A stretch of DNA of 64,000 bases. Origin: Myoxocephalus aenaeus (Eukaryota > Chordata > Actinopteri > Perciformes > Cottidae). Both the position numbers and the translations under genes were made by a program. The notes beneath the pieces were generated by a model, which was given only the letters and a program-made list of their open reading frames with translations, ran no database searches and was not told where the DNA came from. Shown here piece by piece: positions 1-13,205 of the stretch (position 1 is its first letter; every line of letters begins with the position of its first letter). The stretch lies in NCBI GenBank assembly GCA_038501785.1, contig JBAMJR010000350.1, forward strand, positions 2,552,501 through 2,616,500. The letters run 5' to 3'.

Positions 1-367
1 CTCCATGTCCCCTTAACGCCCCTCTTGGTCCATCACTTGCTGATTAATTTGTGTGGGCTCCGATTTAAACCCCTCACCCCATGTTACCTCTCCTCACATA
101 GACTATGCTTACGTCTCTGAATGTCTCCTTACTAGCACGTCTCTCTGTCCATATTGTCCATTGTGGACACACAATCGTACTGCTTATTCAGATGCAATTC
201 ACGGTAATCACAGGGGCTAGTCACTGATCCAGTTGTATGAACTGAGATGGTGTATATAGTAGATAAATGAGTTTACGCGCCACACTTCAGGTGTATCTTC
301 GTCACCAACACACAAGAGACTGTCCCCAAGCCTCCATCCTTCCTGGTTATTCTCACATAGATTATAC

Positions 368-369
<2 letters not shown>

Positions 370-401
<32 letters not shown>
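370..401. repeat. (GT)16 microsatellite
   Basis: Perfect GT dinucleotides. It pairs in inverted orientation with the CA tract at 480-512. Confidence 0.95.
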
Positions 402-404
<3 letters not shown>

Positions 405-475
405 TGTGTCTATTTTAAGAAGGTGTCAATGACATCACATCACCCAAGGTGAAAGACCAGATGAAAAGTGGGCGT

Positions 476-479
<4 letters not shown>

Positions 480-512
<33 letters not shown>
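480..512. repeat. (CA)16 microsatellite
   Basis: Perfect CA dinucleotides. A shorter CA tract follows at 583-605. Confidence 0.95.
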
Positions 513-516
<4 letters not shown>

Positions 517-885
517 GCACCCCTGATGATCAGGTCTCCTGCTAGTTGTCCTTATCACCATTGCACCATACAGGACCAATACCACACACACACACACACA
601 CACACCACAGGACTGTAAGACCCAGAGGCATCAGATGGTGTCGTCACACAGTAACTAACACACAGAAACATGCATATACATACACTGGCTCAACGATACA
701 CAGAGACAATTTAAGATAACACGGTTAGTGACTTTTTCCCCTTTTCCCCTTACACATTTGGTGTGTGTACTTACATGCGCACACACACACATTCAAACAG
801 TCGGCATAACTTCAGCTGCAGAGCCGCAGGGGATTGTGGGGTTAATAACGTCTTCAATCATACATCCATGACACCCATACTGACT

Positions 886-888
<3 letters not shown>

Positions 889-925
<37 letters not shown>

Positions 926-1108
926 GATTCCTATCTCTCTTTGCCTCAAAGGCCGACACAAGGGTGCCCTAATCCCGTCTCAATAGCTGTGGGGCAGTGT
1001 GTGTGTGTGTGTGTGTTGGGTGCCACATGGGTTTATATGGATGAGATGGTATGCTCCATGGTCCTGGTCCCCTAACATCCCCTGTCCACACACACACACA
1101 CACACACA

Positions 1109-1140
<32 letters not shown>

Positions 1141-1146
1141 CACACA
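889..1146. repeat. CA/GT microsatellite cluster
   Basis: CA at 889-923, GT at 997-1016 and an interrupted CA/CGCA tract at 1087-1146. The (CG)-interrupted part reads cacgcacgcacgcacgca. Confidence 0.93.
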
Positions 1147-2555
1147 AACCTCAAAGGCTGCTAGGTTGTGTGGGGCGCCAGTGTGTCCGAGACATACTGA
1201 GACAGATAGAGGTTCATTATCATTTACTAGGAGATTGAAACAGCAGGAGAGAGTCACATGGAGTGAGACACACGGAGAGAAAGAGGGAGGGGAGGGAGGG
1301 GGAGAGAGAGAAAGTGAGAGTGAGAGAGGAGTGTACAGCACTACCAGTTTAATTAATTGTCATGTTTCATATTTTAATTATCATGAAAGTATTCTTCGTC
1401 TTGGTGAAAGGATACTTTTATTGAACCACAGAATGTTCTTCAAAAGAAATCGTTTCAACCGAACAGAAGCAAAAGACAGACCTGAGAGAAAGAGATACAA
1501 AAGGCACGGACGCAGAATAAGGAAGGTGTGCCTCCGCCTCTGTGATCTCAGTGTTTGTATGGTTGCGTGCGTGTCGGGCATCTCTGTAGAAGGCACCTTT
1601 AAAGCTCTTTGCCCTCAGTAGGGGTAACGCTATCTTCAGAAGTTGCCTTCGCAGTCTCCCACGCCACCAGGATCAGAGGAGGCGGTCAAAGATGGGTCAC
1701 CTTTACATGTACACAGCGATATGCCTATTACCCTTTGTTTCTGGTTTTAGACGGAGACATGCTCACTGTACACTGTATCAGACCACTGCGGTTACTGCAG
1801 GTGTTCTAGGTGCAATTACGGAAGAAACAAATCCCAAACTGCCCACATATGGCATGTATATGGATGTGGTGATGACTGGCTTCTATTAAAGCAAATTGAA
1901 CTGGAGCAATCCACACAACACGACTCCAGCAATGTTCGCCATAACACGAACGTAACCAGGACGTATGCCGTTATGCTTTACTCATACTTTTTTCTTCCTA
2001 GACGACATCAATGACGCGGTCAGCCCAAAAGTGAATTAATAGTCTATCAATTATTGGGTGAATGAAAAAAGTGGCAACAGATGAAAAAAGACAAAAAGTA
2101 CAGTGAGAGAGGGAAAAAGTAAGACAGAGACAAAGATAGAGAGAGAATTGAAGGGAAAACAGTGAGGCGCAGAGAGATAATTGGGCTGTCCAGAACAAGG
2201 GCATGGGGAGAGGCCTCCAACGCCTCTGTGTGTGTGCGTTTGTGTCCCATGAAAGACTTCTCTTTTCTGACAAATACATTGTTTTGATCAGTGTGTGTGT
2301 GGGGACCGCGGTCTCTGTATGCTGTCCCCCTCTGAGACCCAGTCCGTGTGTGAGCGTGTGTGAGCGTGTGTGTGTGTGTGTGTGGTGTGTGTGTGAGAGA
2401 GACCCATAGTGAGATGACAGAGTCGTAGAGCATCCTGCCGTTACGCTTTGTCTCACAGAGTGCATTTGATCCACCGGCATAGGCGGGCGCACACACACAC
2501 ACACACAACCCTGGGAGGCCTATGCTGGGACAGAGAACACAGGGGAGAGAGGGAT

Positions 2556-2590
<35 letters not shown>
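2556..2590. repeat. (GA)n followed by G10
   Basis: About 12 GA repeats run straight into ten G. Confidence 0.93.
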
Positions 2591-3239
2591 CAGGGTGAAG
2601 GTTAGGACTGAGTTTGTTAACTGACAACGGAAATGAAGTTGTAATGCTTTTTAAAGCACACTAAGGCAATACAATGAGCTATAGTGACAGACAGGTCTAC
2701 CTGGCCATGGCAGAATAATACTAAACCTCTTGCCTGTAATTATGAACATGATGCACATGCATGTAGTGTTGTCATGTTCACAGCGGGGAACAAACAAGTG
2801 ACACCATTCAAACAACATATCAGAGGGGGGAGAGAGAGACAGACAGAGAAAGAGAGCAAGATAACTGTTTATTAAAGAGAAACTGCCCCCAAAATTCCAG
2901 CTGCCACACACACACACACACACACAGGTAATTGGTGAGTTGTTGCTGTGCATCTGTTGAATAACTGATGAGGTTTCACCTCTGAGAGAGAACATTTTGG
3001 AGGAAAAGGGGAAACAGACACTGTGAGGACAGGATGGAATGTAATGTGTGTGAATGGACAGACGGCAGGAAGGAGACACACAGATAGAGAAAAGTCCATA
3101 CAGCGGTCACTCATTACGATTCTACTATCAATACTGTCACACACACCTCATTGCTCTCCCTCCGTCTCATTCTCTCTCGTTAGCCTCCTCTCTCTCTGCT
3201 AATTGACCAGAGGAGAGGGACCAGGTGGCATCCTCCTCG

Positions 3240-3240
<1 letters not shown>

Positions 3241-3291
<51 letters not shown>
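3241..3291. repeat. (CA)25 microsatellite
   Basis: Perfect CA dinucleotides following a T/C-rich segment. Confidence 0.95.
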
Positions 3292-3293
<2 letters not shown>

Positions 3294-3628
3294 CTTAACA
3301 CTTTCAGTCTTGACTGTGTTACTCCTTTGGGTGCCTGGCCCCCCACAAGCCCCAACCTCTCACCCTTCCTTCCTCTCCCTGTGTCTGAATGGGCTGCTGC
3401 TGGTCCCTCGGGTGTCTACCCCCCATTACTGCCCTTCCTCGCTCATGTCAACCCCCATCCATCCCCCAAACTATGTGAGGTTGCGTGTGTGTGTGTGCGC
3501 GCGCGTGAAAGAGCAGTAGAAAGTGTATGTGTGTGTGTTTGGTCCCTTGTGACATAGAGGCTGTAAACCAAGCCAGGCGATTGATGGCGAGGGAGAGGTA
3601 GCAAGAGAAAGAGGAAGAGAGAGAAAGA

Positions 3629-3630
<2 letters not shown>

Positions 3631-3663
<33 letters not shown>
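3631..3663. repeat. (GA)16 microsatellite
   Basis: The perfect core of a wider GA-rich region, about 3590-3790, containing a later G run near 3854. Confidence 0.93.
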
Positions 3664-3668
<5 letters not shown>

Positions 3669-3985
3669 CAGAGAGAGGGGTGGAGTGAGGGTTGACGGGA
3701 TGGATGGAGGGAGAGCAACAGAGGCGTTGGGAGAAAGAAGGAGTGCAGCAAAGAAGAGAGCAGTGGACGGAAGGAGGAGGAGTATGCACCTCTCTGGGGG
3801 GCTCGCTCAAGGTGTGTTTCCATGGCAACCAGGGGTGGGGGTGGGGGTTGATGCGGGGGGGGGGGCTTGACCCATTGGTAGTGTGGGGGCTGGAGAATAC
3901 ACACACACAACCTGCTGCAGTGCTGGAGGGGTCCCAAGAGTGTGTGATTGGCCCCCACCTTTACTCACCATCTCTCTCTCTCACA

Positions 3986-3987
<2 letters not shown>

Positions 3988-4049
<62 letters not shown>
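3988..4049. repeat. (CA)31 microsatellite
   Basis: Perfect CA tract preceded by a short TC tract at 3971-3982. Confidence 0.95.
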
Positions 4050-4056
<7 letters not shown>

Positions 4057-4872
4057 TGCTGCAGTGCTGTGGTCCCACGAGTACCCAACACCCACACACA
4101 TTCTCCCTCCCTCCTCTCATCTTCCATTTTGCCTCTCCCTTTCCATCTCTGTGTGGTAATTGTTAATATTTTGTATCATTTGTTTATGTGCTTTACAGTG
4201 AGGCTTTTTACACGCAGTTGAATGGAGATGGGAAGTAAAGCTTTAGTCTTTTCACAGAGAAGGATATCATTCAACGCGCTCTCCTCAAACAACCTGCCTT
4301 TGACCCATTCATTTCAGTCTGCCTTCAGAGGTTAATCTGTGGTCACCGCGTCTGCTGCAAATGTAATTCCACAGAACAACAAAACATAAGCCGAGTGCAA
4401 AAATAAAAGTTTCCGTTTCACTATAGCTTCTGTGTGTCACATTCGTATGGTCGTCAGGTACATCAATGTTGTTTAAGCATCAATAACAAATTCTCCGTCC
4501 CACAGGGAGGCCAGTCCAGATGCGGGTCTGACATAAATCACTGTACTGGTCTGACAGGTTCGTGAAAGAAGGGATGACAGACAATACAATTCACAGCCTG
4601 TGGTAAAAAAAAATATACATATATATATTTGTTTAAATACACGATGTGACTGTCCCTAAGCAGGCGGCAGCCAAGCTGTGAAATGCTACACATCTTATAG
4701 ATGTAAATGCCTCAAACATACAAGATCTAAAAGATGTGCAGCAGACTTAATAGAGCCTAAAACAGAAAGGAGGCTCTCAAGCAGTCGTGCTGCTCCTCCA
4801 ATAATGGCTACATTTCTAGTTTGCACACCTCATATTGTCCTGTAATGAATAATTTCAGTGGAAACGCTCTCT

Positions 4873-4875
<3 letters not shown>

Positions 4876-4934
<59 letters not shown>
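4876..4934. repeat. (CA)29 microsatellite
   Basis: Perfect AC dinucleotides. Confidence 0.95.
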
Positions 4935-4936
<2 letters not shown>

Positions 4937-5157
4937 TGGCAGACCAGGGCAGCATATGGTGATAACCAGTTTGTGTGTATAATGAAAGGAAGCACAAATT
5001 GAGCATGTTTGTGGAGAGCAAAAGTGCATGTGTGTCTTGGAAAGAGTCTGTGTCTGTGTGTGTGTCTGTTTGTGTGGAGCAGCTTGGATTTTCCCTGTCA
5101 GATTACATAACAGTGGGAAGCTGGAGCGCTCTATCCTGTAGAAGCCAAACACTTTCA

Positions 5158-5159
<2 letters not shown>

Positions 5160-5221
<62 letters not shown>

Positions 5222-5236
5222 ATCATCATCATCATC
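5160..5236. repeat. (CA)30 then (CAT)5 compound microsatellite
   Basis: The dinucleotide tract passes directly into a CAT trinucleotide tract at about 5221. Confidence 0.95.
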
Positions 5237-6155
5237 GTCGTCCCTCACTCACTCTCTGGTTATTGGTTGTTTAAATGTTTAATTTATCACAAGTGTATTG
5301 GACCTCGCCGTGCGGTGCTTATAGGTTTAAATAAGCACAGGCACAAGATATCAAAGAAAAAAAAAACGATTAATGAAGATTTGACAATTGTTTTGTTCTG
5401 ATAATATTCTCCTCACCTTACAGCTGATACAACAGCTCAGTACTTTACAGCAGAGAGGTCTTTTTACATGGTGTGAAAAATATCTGAATAAAAATGTCTT
5501 CCTTCTTTTGCTACTGTCGCTTGACAAAGGCAGTGGAGAACTGCGGTGCAACGGATCATTTCAAGTGTATTTGGTTTTTATATCCAAATAAGTGGCTGAA
5601 GTACCGTGGTTCAGCTGGGGTTTTGTTAAACAATACTCTCCTGTCGTCTGAGAGCTTATATTGCTGTCTGAATTGACTGTTTGATGATTGGTTGTTAAGC
5701 TGTGCGCCTATTGTGACACCCCCTAAAGCACAACAATTAAATCCTTCAGTAAAACTTTTATCACAACTGAAATGATTGATCATTAAGCCAGGGTGCCTCT
5801 GTGATTGGACAACTGTGCTCCGAACGGCAAGGAAATACAGAGCGAGGCTGGAACAGCAGGCGGCAGGTGGATGCTGAAGTATCGCATTAAAGTGCATTCG
5901 GTCGCACGTAGTGCTGTTGTTCATAAACACGAGAAACACACACCAACACAGGATGTTCAGTGTCGTCTGGAGAGCACTTCACCCTAACGAGTGGCCGACA
6001 TGTACGTCTGGCATTATCATGCGGAATGAGACTTTAATTAATATTCAAACAGGAGAGGTGCTCACATCATCGCTCTGGCCTTGGATTCACTGCTCAGGAG
6101 TTTCAGAGGAAAATGGGGATTTACCGTTTCCTCCAATAAGCTCACGTAAAGTTAG

Positions 6156-6156
<1 letters not shown>
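5237..6156. other. Unique AT-rich stretch, no gene seen
   Basis: Overlapping short frames on both strands without recognisable domains. No microsatellite and no finger motif. Confidence 0.5.
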
Positions 6157-6205
<49 letters not shown>

Positions 6206-6215
6206 ACACACACAC
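6157..6215. repeat. (CA)29 microsatellite, one interruption
   Basis: CA dinucleotides with one GACA break near 6201. Confidence 0.94.
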
Positions 6216-6341
6216 CTCTTTTTAGCTCGTTAGCAGGGATGAGAGTAATAAATGCAGAGTATATTTGTGTTTAGAATCTTAATTGAAAGCTTGAAAGTGG
6301 CCAGGAGGGAATAAGCCTAATCACTGTGTGAATAAACCATC

Positions 6342-6342
<1 letters not shown>

Positions 6343-6413
<71 letters not shown>
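6343..6413. repeat. (CA)35 microsatellite
   Basis: Perfect tract followed by a GACA run (ggcagacagacagacac) and a TC-rich segment at about 6471-6498. Confidence 0.95.
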
Positions 6414-6415
<2 letters not shown>

Positions 6416-7361
6416 CAGACAGACAGACACACAACAGCTCGCCACTCCCTGGGATTTAAATTGAAGTACCTCTCTATCTCTCTATCTCTCTCTCTCTCGC
6501 TGTCCATTCCTTCCTTGCCTCCCTCTCTCCTATCCCTTTCAACTCCTCCTCCTGCTTTTTCCACAGTCCCTCCATTCCCCCATCTGTTTACATATGTAAA
6601 ACACAACTACAGCACCCTGGATGCACATCAACGGTATGTGTGTGTGTGCGCTGATCCTGGTTAAGACTATAGTCGACATCCACGAGGAGTTATAAAAAGT
6701 GTTAATGGTGGGTCAGGGCATGCCCTAATTGATTACAGGTATTTACTGCTGCAGGTGTTTTTCATTCAGTCACTGGTATTGTTGTGAAATTATCTTGTGA
6801 GCTTATTGAATAGGCTATAGAACAACATTTCCATTTTAACGCTTTCCCAATTTAATATTCAAGTTGAATCCATAGAGAAACGTCAATTTAGAGAGATAAA
6901 GACATTGTCGAATTCTACTTGAGTGACTTGTAAAATTGTTTTTTTTTCTTCCTGAATATCCAAGTTGAGGGTGAAACGTGCACTTAGCTGTTACTTTATA
7001 GATGGAAAAGTTGCACACGCAAAGGAGACTGAAGGCAAAATGCTTTTAAAAGCCAGATTTAGGTGAGAGCTGAAACCTGCGAGCCACCATGGTGCGATAG
7101 ATTCGAACACCCACACACAAAATCACCCACCCATCCAGGTTAGCAAGCATGTCTGTATCCAGGGCTAATCACCACGGCAACCACAATCAAGGCTCTGATC
7201 TAGTTGTCAAGGTGATGGAGAGACGGTCACCCCTGACTGTCTCTCCCTCTTTTTGAACGGCTAAATCACTCCATTTGGGAAACAACTGTTGTTTACATTG
7301 CTGTTATTTTCTATAGGGACATATGTTTTTAATATTTTAAAACAGTGTGTTAAAAGAGACA

Positions 7362-7378
7362 GTGTGTGTGTGTGTGTG

Positions 7379-7442
<64 letters not shown>
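7362..7442. repeat. (GT)40 microsatellite
   Basis: GT tract with one CG interruption near 7385. Confidence 0.95.
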
Positions 7443-7449
<7 letters not shown>

Positions 7450-7613
7450 CATGTGGAGACGGGGGACCGACATTGACAGAAAGTTAGGGAGGGAGCGGAG
7501 AGGAGCGTTGTGTTGATTAAGATTCACTAATCGTTTGTTTTTGGTGCTAAATCTAACAGATATGTGTGTATGTGTTTGCCTACCTCTTTCTAATCCTATC
7601 CTGCTGTTTATTG

Positions 7614-7771
7614 GTGTGTGTGTGTGTGTGTGTTTCTTTAATCTGTGCTCCCAGGAGGAGTCAGAGGGAGCTAGCAGGCTTCTCCCCGCTGCATCTCCAA
7701 AATACCACTAAAAAGACAATCTCCATTCCACAACATTAAGGCCCACACACACACACACACACACACACACA
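7614..7771. repeat. GT and CA microsatellite pair
   Basis: GT at 7614-7633 and CA at 7744-7771, in inverted orientation about 110 bp apart. Confidence 0.93.
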
Positions 7772-8224
7772 GCCTGAGAGACGTGCTTAGTTCTCTGTTC
7801 ACCAAACCGTAAATCCCACCCCAAAAGCACATGTTGTCATATGAAATCACATGTATTAAAGCAGCTAAAATAGGTTTCCATACTGAGATCTTTATGTAGT
7901 TATGTTACCAAACCTCGTATTCATGTTTTACAATAAAAAATACAATCAAAGTCACGACCGCAGACTGACGATTCAGCTAAATTGGCCGAAATGAAAGACA
8001 AACAAGAAGACAAAAATGTTTATACTCTGAAGGTTAACTTTTCACGTAAATACAACTGTTCTAAATTGTGTCCGTTCTGACTATAAAACACAAACTGTGA
8101 TCCTGACGGAGGAAGAGGAGGGAGCAGGAAAGAGGAGAGGAGCAGAGCCAATAAGAGCTCACAGCAGGATGCTAATAATGCAGCTCCAGCTGTACCAATT
8201 AACCTGCAAACTGCCCATCTGGAC

Positions 8225-8226
<2 letters not shown>

Positions 8227-8309
<83 letters not shown>
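8227..8309. repeat. (AG)41 microsatellite
   Basis: One of the two longest GA/AG tracts in the window. Confidence 0.95.
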
Positions 8310-8311
<2 letters not shown>

Positions 8312-8789
8312 TATGGAGAAACCAACAGAGTGTGACAGGCAGAGATTCTCGAAATAGGTCTAAAACGGTTGTCTATGTAATGTCAGAAAATAGAAAATGT
8401 AATTAGAAAAGAAAAAGAAAAAAAAATCCCCAGTGCTCAATTTGATCTTGTCCGACCCAAAGTCTAAAACTCCGAAATATCAAATTCACAATTCTATAAA
8501 AAAATAGAATAGCAGCAAATCCCCATGGGTAGGACGCTGTAAACAGCAAGTGATCAAGTTCCTGTAGCGCAATGAATCGTTCTCAGCACTAACACAGATG
8601 TGACGTGAGGTGTCAGTCTTCATTTGTTTCTTCTCTTACTCGTGTGTCACATATCACAACACATTTGTCCTCATGCTGCATCAGATACAAAAATATTAAA
8701 ACAACGCAAACAACAACAAAACAGAAAGACAGAGAGAATGAGAGGAAGCTGGCCACATCCTCAGCTGTATACTGGGGTGGACAAGTAGA

Positions 8790-8790
<1 letters not shown>

Positions 8791-8839
<49 letters not shown>
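8791..8839. repeat. (CA)24 microsatellite
   Basis: Perfect AC dinucleotides. Confidence 0.95.
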
Positions 8840-8842
<3 letters not shown>

Positions 8843-8912
8843 GGAGTGACCTTGGTCCAGGCTGTCTGTCCTCGCCCCCTGCCCTGGATAGCTACATCCC
8901 CACCGAGCCACC

Positions 8913-8913
8913 C

Positions 8914-8958
<45 letters not shown>
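8913..8958. repeat. (CTGT)n tetranucleotide microsatellite
   Basis: About eleven CTGT units, the clearest tetranucleotide array here. A short one (ctgtctgtctgtctgtctgg) occurs near 34200. Confidence 0.95.
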
Positions 8959-8961
<3 letters not shown>

Positions 8962-9244
8962 CCTCCCTCACTCATACACACACACGACACACAACACTGT
9001 GCCATAGCAGGCCGTGCCAAACTGAACCACGCTGTGGTCATAGAAACAATACAACAAACAGACTAGAAGAGACGAGAATAGCAGGGTACAGAGTAGAAAA
9101 GAATAGAAAAGTGAGGGGAGGCTGAAATCAGATTTTTTTTTTTATTGATTCCAAAAAAACTCACACTTCTAAAACACACTCAACTTCAACACAAAAGACA
9201 CACAGCTAGCCAACTCTAACCCTCCCTAAAGCACAAATGTATCG

Positions 9245-9246
<2 letters not shown>

Positions 9247-9290
<44 letters not shown>
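9247..9290. repeat. (CA)22 microsatellite
   Basis: Perfect CA dinucleotides. Confidence 0.95.
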
Positions 9291-9293
<3 letters not shown>

Positions 9294-9529
9294 GCATGCT
9301 AATGAAGACAGTAAATCACTACTAGGTCATGTGTGGAAAAGCCTGCCAGATACCTACAACCATGGCTAGAGACCTCCCTCAGCCACACACTGTATCTCTC
9401 TCTCTGTGTGTGTGTGTGTGGTTGTGTGGGTGGGTGAGCAAGAGAGATGGAGGATGCCTGTTGGCTGTAAACATGACTGCTTCGAGAAAACAGAGCGAAC
9501 ACCAAAGAGGCACAAAAATGGCCAAACAT

Positions 9530-10359
9530 GCAGAATCCATCAGCGGTGAAAGATCGTCAATATTTCACAGATAAAATTCTGTCTTCAAGCGGCTGCGGAC
9601 GGAGCGGGACATTTACCTCCCTTACTTTGAGGCAAACTGAACAAACCCTGTAGTTTGAACTCAGACCAGTTTATTGTACGTCAGCCATTCACAAACCCGG
9701 AAGGCGATGGATTCGGATAAATGTTAAAAACAACTCCATCTAACACTTAAACATTTCAGAAGCAGCCAGTTGAAGTCTTTATCAGCTTTAAAAGATCACT
9801 CCAGCTGAGTGGACCGGGTTCTGCCATGGTCACTCTTACAAAAGAAACAAGCTGCCGATTACCTGCTCCAAGTTGTGATCAGCTGCACGACCTTGAAAGA
9901 TTAAGCACCGATATAATCTGATTACGTTCAATTACTCTTCGTTTATTTGGTCTCCGGGGGCTACAGTATGGATAATTAAGAAGGTACGGTGCCGCGTATC
10001 AAAGAGCTTATTTCCTGTCAGAGGGTTCACTGCAGGTGATTGATAGTAAGCCAACAGAAAGAAGAAAGAAAAAAAAGAGGAAAATAATACAATGGAAACT
10101 TGACATTTGCTGTGAGATGCCATAGAAACACTGAACCTGCTATTTCGTACCGTCTCTATTGCTCCAGTTATTGATTCCTTGATCTATAAGTAAAAAGCGT
10201 GAGTTCCACAGAGGGATCAACTAACTTGTGTGGGATTGTTTTGGAAAAAGCACATGCAAACATATCAAAGTAACACCTGAAAGAAAATCAAACATAACTG
10301 ATGAATGTAAAACAAAATGAACGTGTGTAATCTCAAATAATAAAAATAGCTTCTCCATG

Positions 10360-10360
<1 letters not shown>
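9530..10360. other. Unique stretch, no gene seen
   Basis: Mixed AT-rich sequence without microsatellites. No exon or RNA gene is supported. Confidence 0.5.

Positions 10361-10435
<75 letters not shown>
10361..10435. repeat. (CA)37 microsatellite
   Basis: Perfect tract. A short GT tract lies inverted at about 10516-10545. Confidence 0.95.
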
Positions 10436-10437
<2 letters not shown>

Positions 10438-10559
10438 CTGTCAGCCTCAAATACAAACAAATAAATAAATGAACAGTTCTGAAGCAGGAATCAAATATAC
10501 ATGCGTCTTGAGATTGGTGTGTGTGTGTGTACATGTGTGTGTGTGAATTTGCAGATTTA

Positions 10560-12180
10560 TAAAGATAATCCCAAAAGAGAGACGCAGAGGCTGACCGCCG
10601 GAGCAACTGGTGGGATGAGACTGATGGACAACAATGCAGAGAATAAATCTGAAAGCAGCTAAACTGTCACATTCGGGGACATAAATTCAGCTATGTTAAA
10701 GGCAGGCTTGAAATATGAACGCATTATGTGTGAAGGCACTGCTCGTAGTGATGTCATAGTGAGCGTCATGGAGCATTTTACCATCTTTCAGCTCATCGTT
10801 TTGGCGACAGAAAGAAATCTCATGTTCATGTTTATTCAGTGTTGTCTGCAAACCTCATAATAAAATGTGTCTCTCTTGAACAGCTAATACGCTGATGGAG
10901 CTACGTGACAGCGGCAAATGGATTAAACATTCTGCTGGACGCGGCGCACGAAAATGCACATCGGCGCGCACGCATAGACAAGCGCTCCCTTTAACCAGTC
11001 CTCAGTCTACTTAGGAGAGTTCACATGCAGAGCAGAGGCACTACTGGGAATCGCAGTTTAGCCCTCTTCTCTCGCTCGTCGGCTCCGTCTCAGACACACA
11101 AGAACACACAGATGTGTTTGTATTCACGAGAAGAAGAAGAAGAAAAAGAAGAAGAAGAAAAACTCTGACAGTCACACACACACACACGCGGCCATTCTGT
11201 CTCTCTGTCAAGGCCTTCAGGTTGTATCATTAATTACATCTGACACCGCTTCTTGTGTGTTTATGCGTGCGTGTGTCTGCGACGCGTCCCTCGGGCCTCG
11301 AGTAGGGAAAGTGAGGTTCAAAGACCCCCTGCCAGAATGCTAAATCAATATTAATACATGCGCGCACACACCCGCGCGCCTACACAGACACGCGCACTTC
11401 CTACAAAGAGATGTCAGCGCAGTGGTTAGAGGGCATTGTTTCATTGTCTCCGTGGTGCTCTCCTTCCTCTCCATCAGCATCTCTCTTCTGCCTCCAAAGC
11501 TACTCTTCATCCCTCTGCCTGTCTCTCTCTCTCTCTCTCTCTCCTGCTCCACTCCTTTCCTTCTCTTTGGATCCTCACCTCCACAGAGCCACATTATAGA
11601 TGCTGCTTAAAGCTTGCTCGGGCAGTCCCATCAGCTCCGTCTCGTCAACGACTCTTTAGTTGACTCAACTAGTATGAGAAGTTAGACATTTAGTTAGAAA
11701 ACCTAACACAGAAATCAAACTAAATCAAAAGATCAGAATGGACAACGGTGATTTACGTAACGATTGTCACATAGTTGAGTCAACGGCAGGCGCCAGTGCT
11801 GAGAAATGAAGACAAGGAACTGCAGTTTTTGAAATGGCGAGTTGTACCCCCCTGAATATGGAGAATATGTTGGAGGGGGAAGAGCTCTTTAATGTTTAAG
11901 TTCTCACAATGATTACATTATATTGAGCATAATACTTGTGAACTACCACAGCAGACTAATGAGAGTGAAGAATATATATTTGTACATAACATACTTTGAT
12001 AAGGGGTTTGATAAGTCATCACTTGAACCAGCAATGCGTTCTGTATCACATAACAATCCAACAGCTAAAATATAAAGCAGCCCACAATCAGGTCACGCTA
12101 TCGAGCTAATATGGCTGAAGACCGCAATGTCCGACATCTGCGTGCTTATTGTTCGGGGCTGTGTGTTGGCGTTAGCAATT
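10560..12180. other. Mostly unique stretch with CpG-containing words
   Basis: The part at about 10930-11320 has more CpG than its surroundings (ggacgcggcgcacg, catcggcgcgcacgc) plus a short GAA tract near 11130. No promoter can be assigned. Confidence 0.35.
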
Positions 12181-12415
12181 ATGCGGTGATGTGAACCATA
12201 TTAACACTTGTTTGCATTCACTGGAGTGCATGCATACAGACACACATACGCAAGTGAAAATAACGGACTCATTTGTAGGTACACAACAGCTGGAGTTGTC
12301 GACACACCGTCTAACGCAGCCGTACATACGTACATGGCCTTTACTAATTGCCTCTCTACCCAACCATGCTTGACCAAACATTGTCTCATGGCTGACTTCA
12401 TAGCAGAGACTCTGG

Positions 12416-12419
<4 letters not shown>

Positions 12420-12465
<46 letters not shown>
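12420..12465. repeat. (GT)23 microsatellite
   Basis: Perfect GT tract, inverted relative to the CA tract 127 bp away. Confidence 0.95.
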
Positions 12466-12467
<2 letters not shown>

Positions 12468-12590
12468 ACTGTATCGTCATTCCATTGTTGTCTGTTCTCT
12501 CTGTCCTTTGTCACTCTCAACACCCATCAACATCAAAATAACATCTGTCAACTTCTGTACAAATACACCTGACAGACACAGATGACGTCT

Positions 12591-12592
<2 letters not shown>

Positions 12593-12651
<59 letters not shown>
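12593..12651. repeat. (CA)29 microsatellite
   Basis: Perfect CA tract, partner of the GT tract at 12420-12465. Confidence 0.95.
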
Positions 12652-12653
<2 letters not shown>

Positions 12654-13007
12654 TAGAAACCCATGATTTTACCATAAAGTGTGTGCATTTGTGTGTCTCA
12701 CTAGAGCACATCTGGATACAGAGTGCTCTCTGCTCCAGATGTGTGTTTTTAACCACCGCGAGCCATATCACACCTGGACACCGCAGACACACACACACAA
12801 AAACAAAAAAACAAATGACCTATGTCACCAATAAACAACAAAATCAAACAGTTTCACAGAATTTAGGCAATTATGTGCGCTGATAAACGAGTGTTTAGTG
12901 TCAGTGTGTTGGTCTTCATGCTTGGTTATCAAACAGGAAGCTGAAACGTAAACGTCATGTTCTGTCATTACACACTGCTGAGGAAATTACTTGATTTCTA
13001 AATAGAT

Positions 13008-13024
13008 TCCCCCCCCCTCTCCCT

Positions 13025-13056
<32 letters not shown>

Positions 13057-13057
13057 C
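13008..13057. repeat. C-run and (TC)n compound tract
   Basis: Runs of C, then ccctctccctctccctct, then TC dinucleotides. Confidence 0.9.
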
Positions 13058-13087
13058 ACTACCTGCGTGGCCCCAGGAAACGGGGCT

Positions 13088-13205
13088 GAGGACCCTCCTA
13101 ATGACTTAATTGAGCTAATTAACAATGATAAGATGTCCAATCAGCACGCCGGCTTCCTGAAGGCTCTTGTTAGGAGCTAATTAAAGCACCAATCACAGCA
13201 GGAGG
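13088..13205. promoter_or_regulatory. Candidate intronic enhancer (AT-rich, homeodomain words)
   Basis: A repeat-free island with GACTTAATTGAGCTAATTAA, ACAATGATAAG and GAGCTAATTAAAG: several TAATTA/TTAATT homeodomain sites beside SOX-like (ACAAT) and GATA-like words. ZNF423 introns are known for conserved non-coding elements. Conservation was not tested. Confidence 0.3.
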
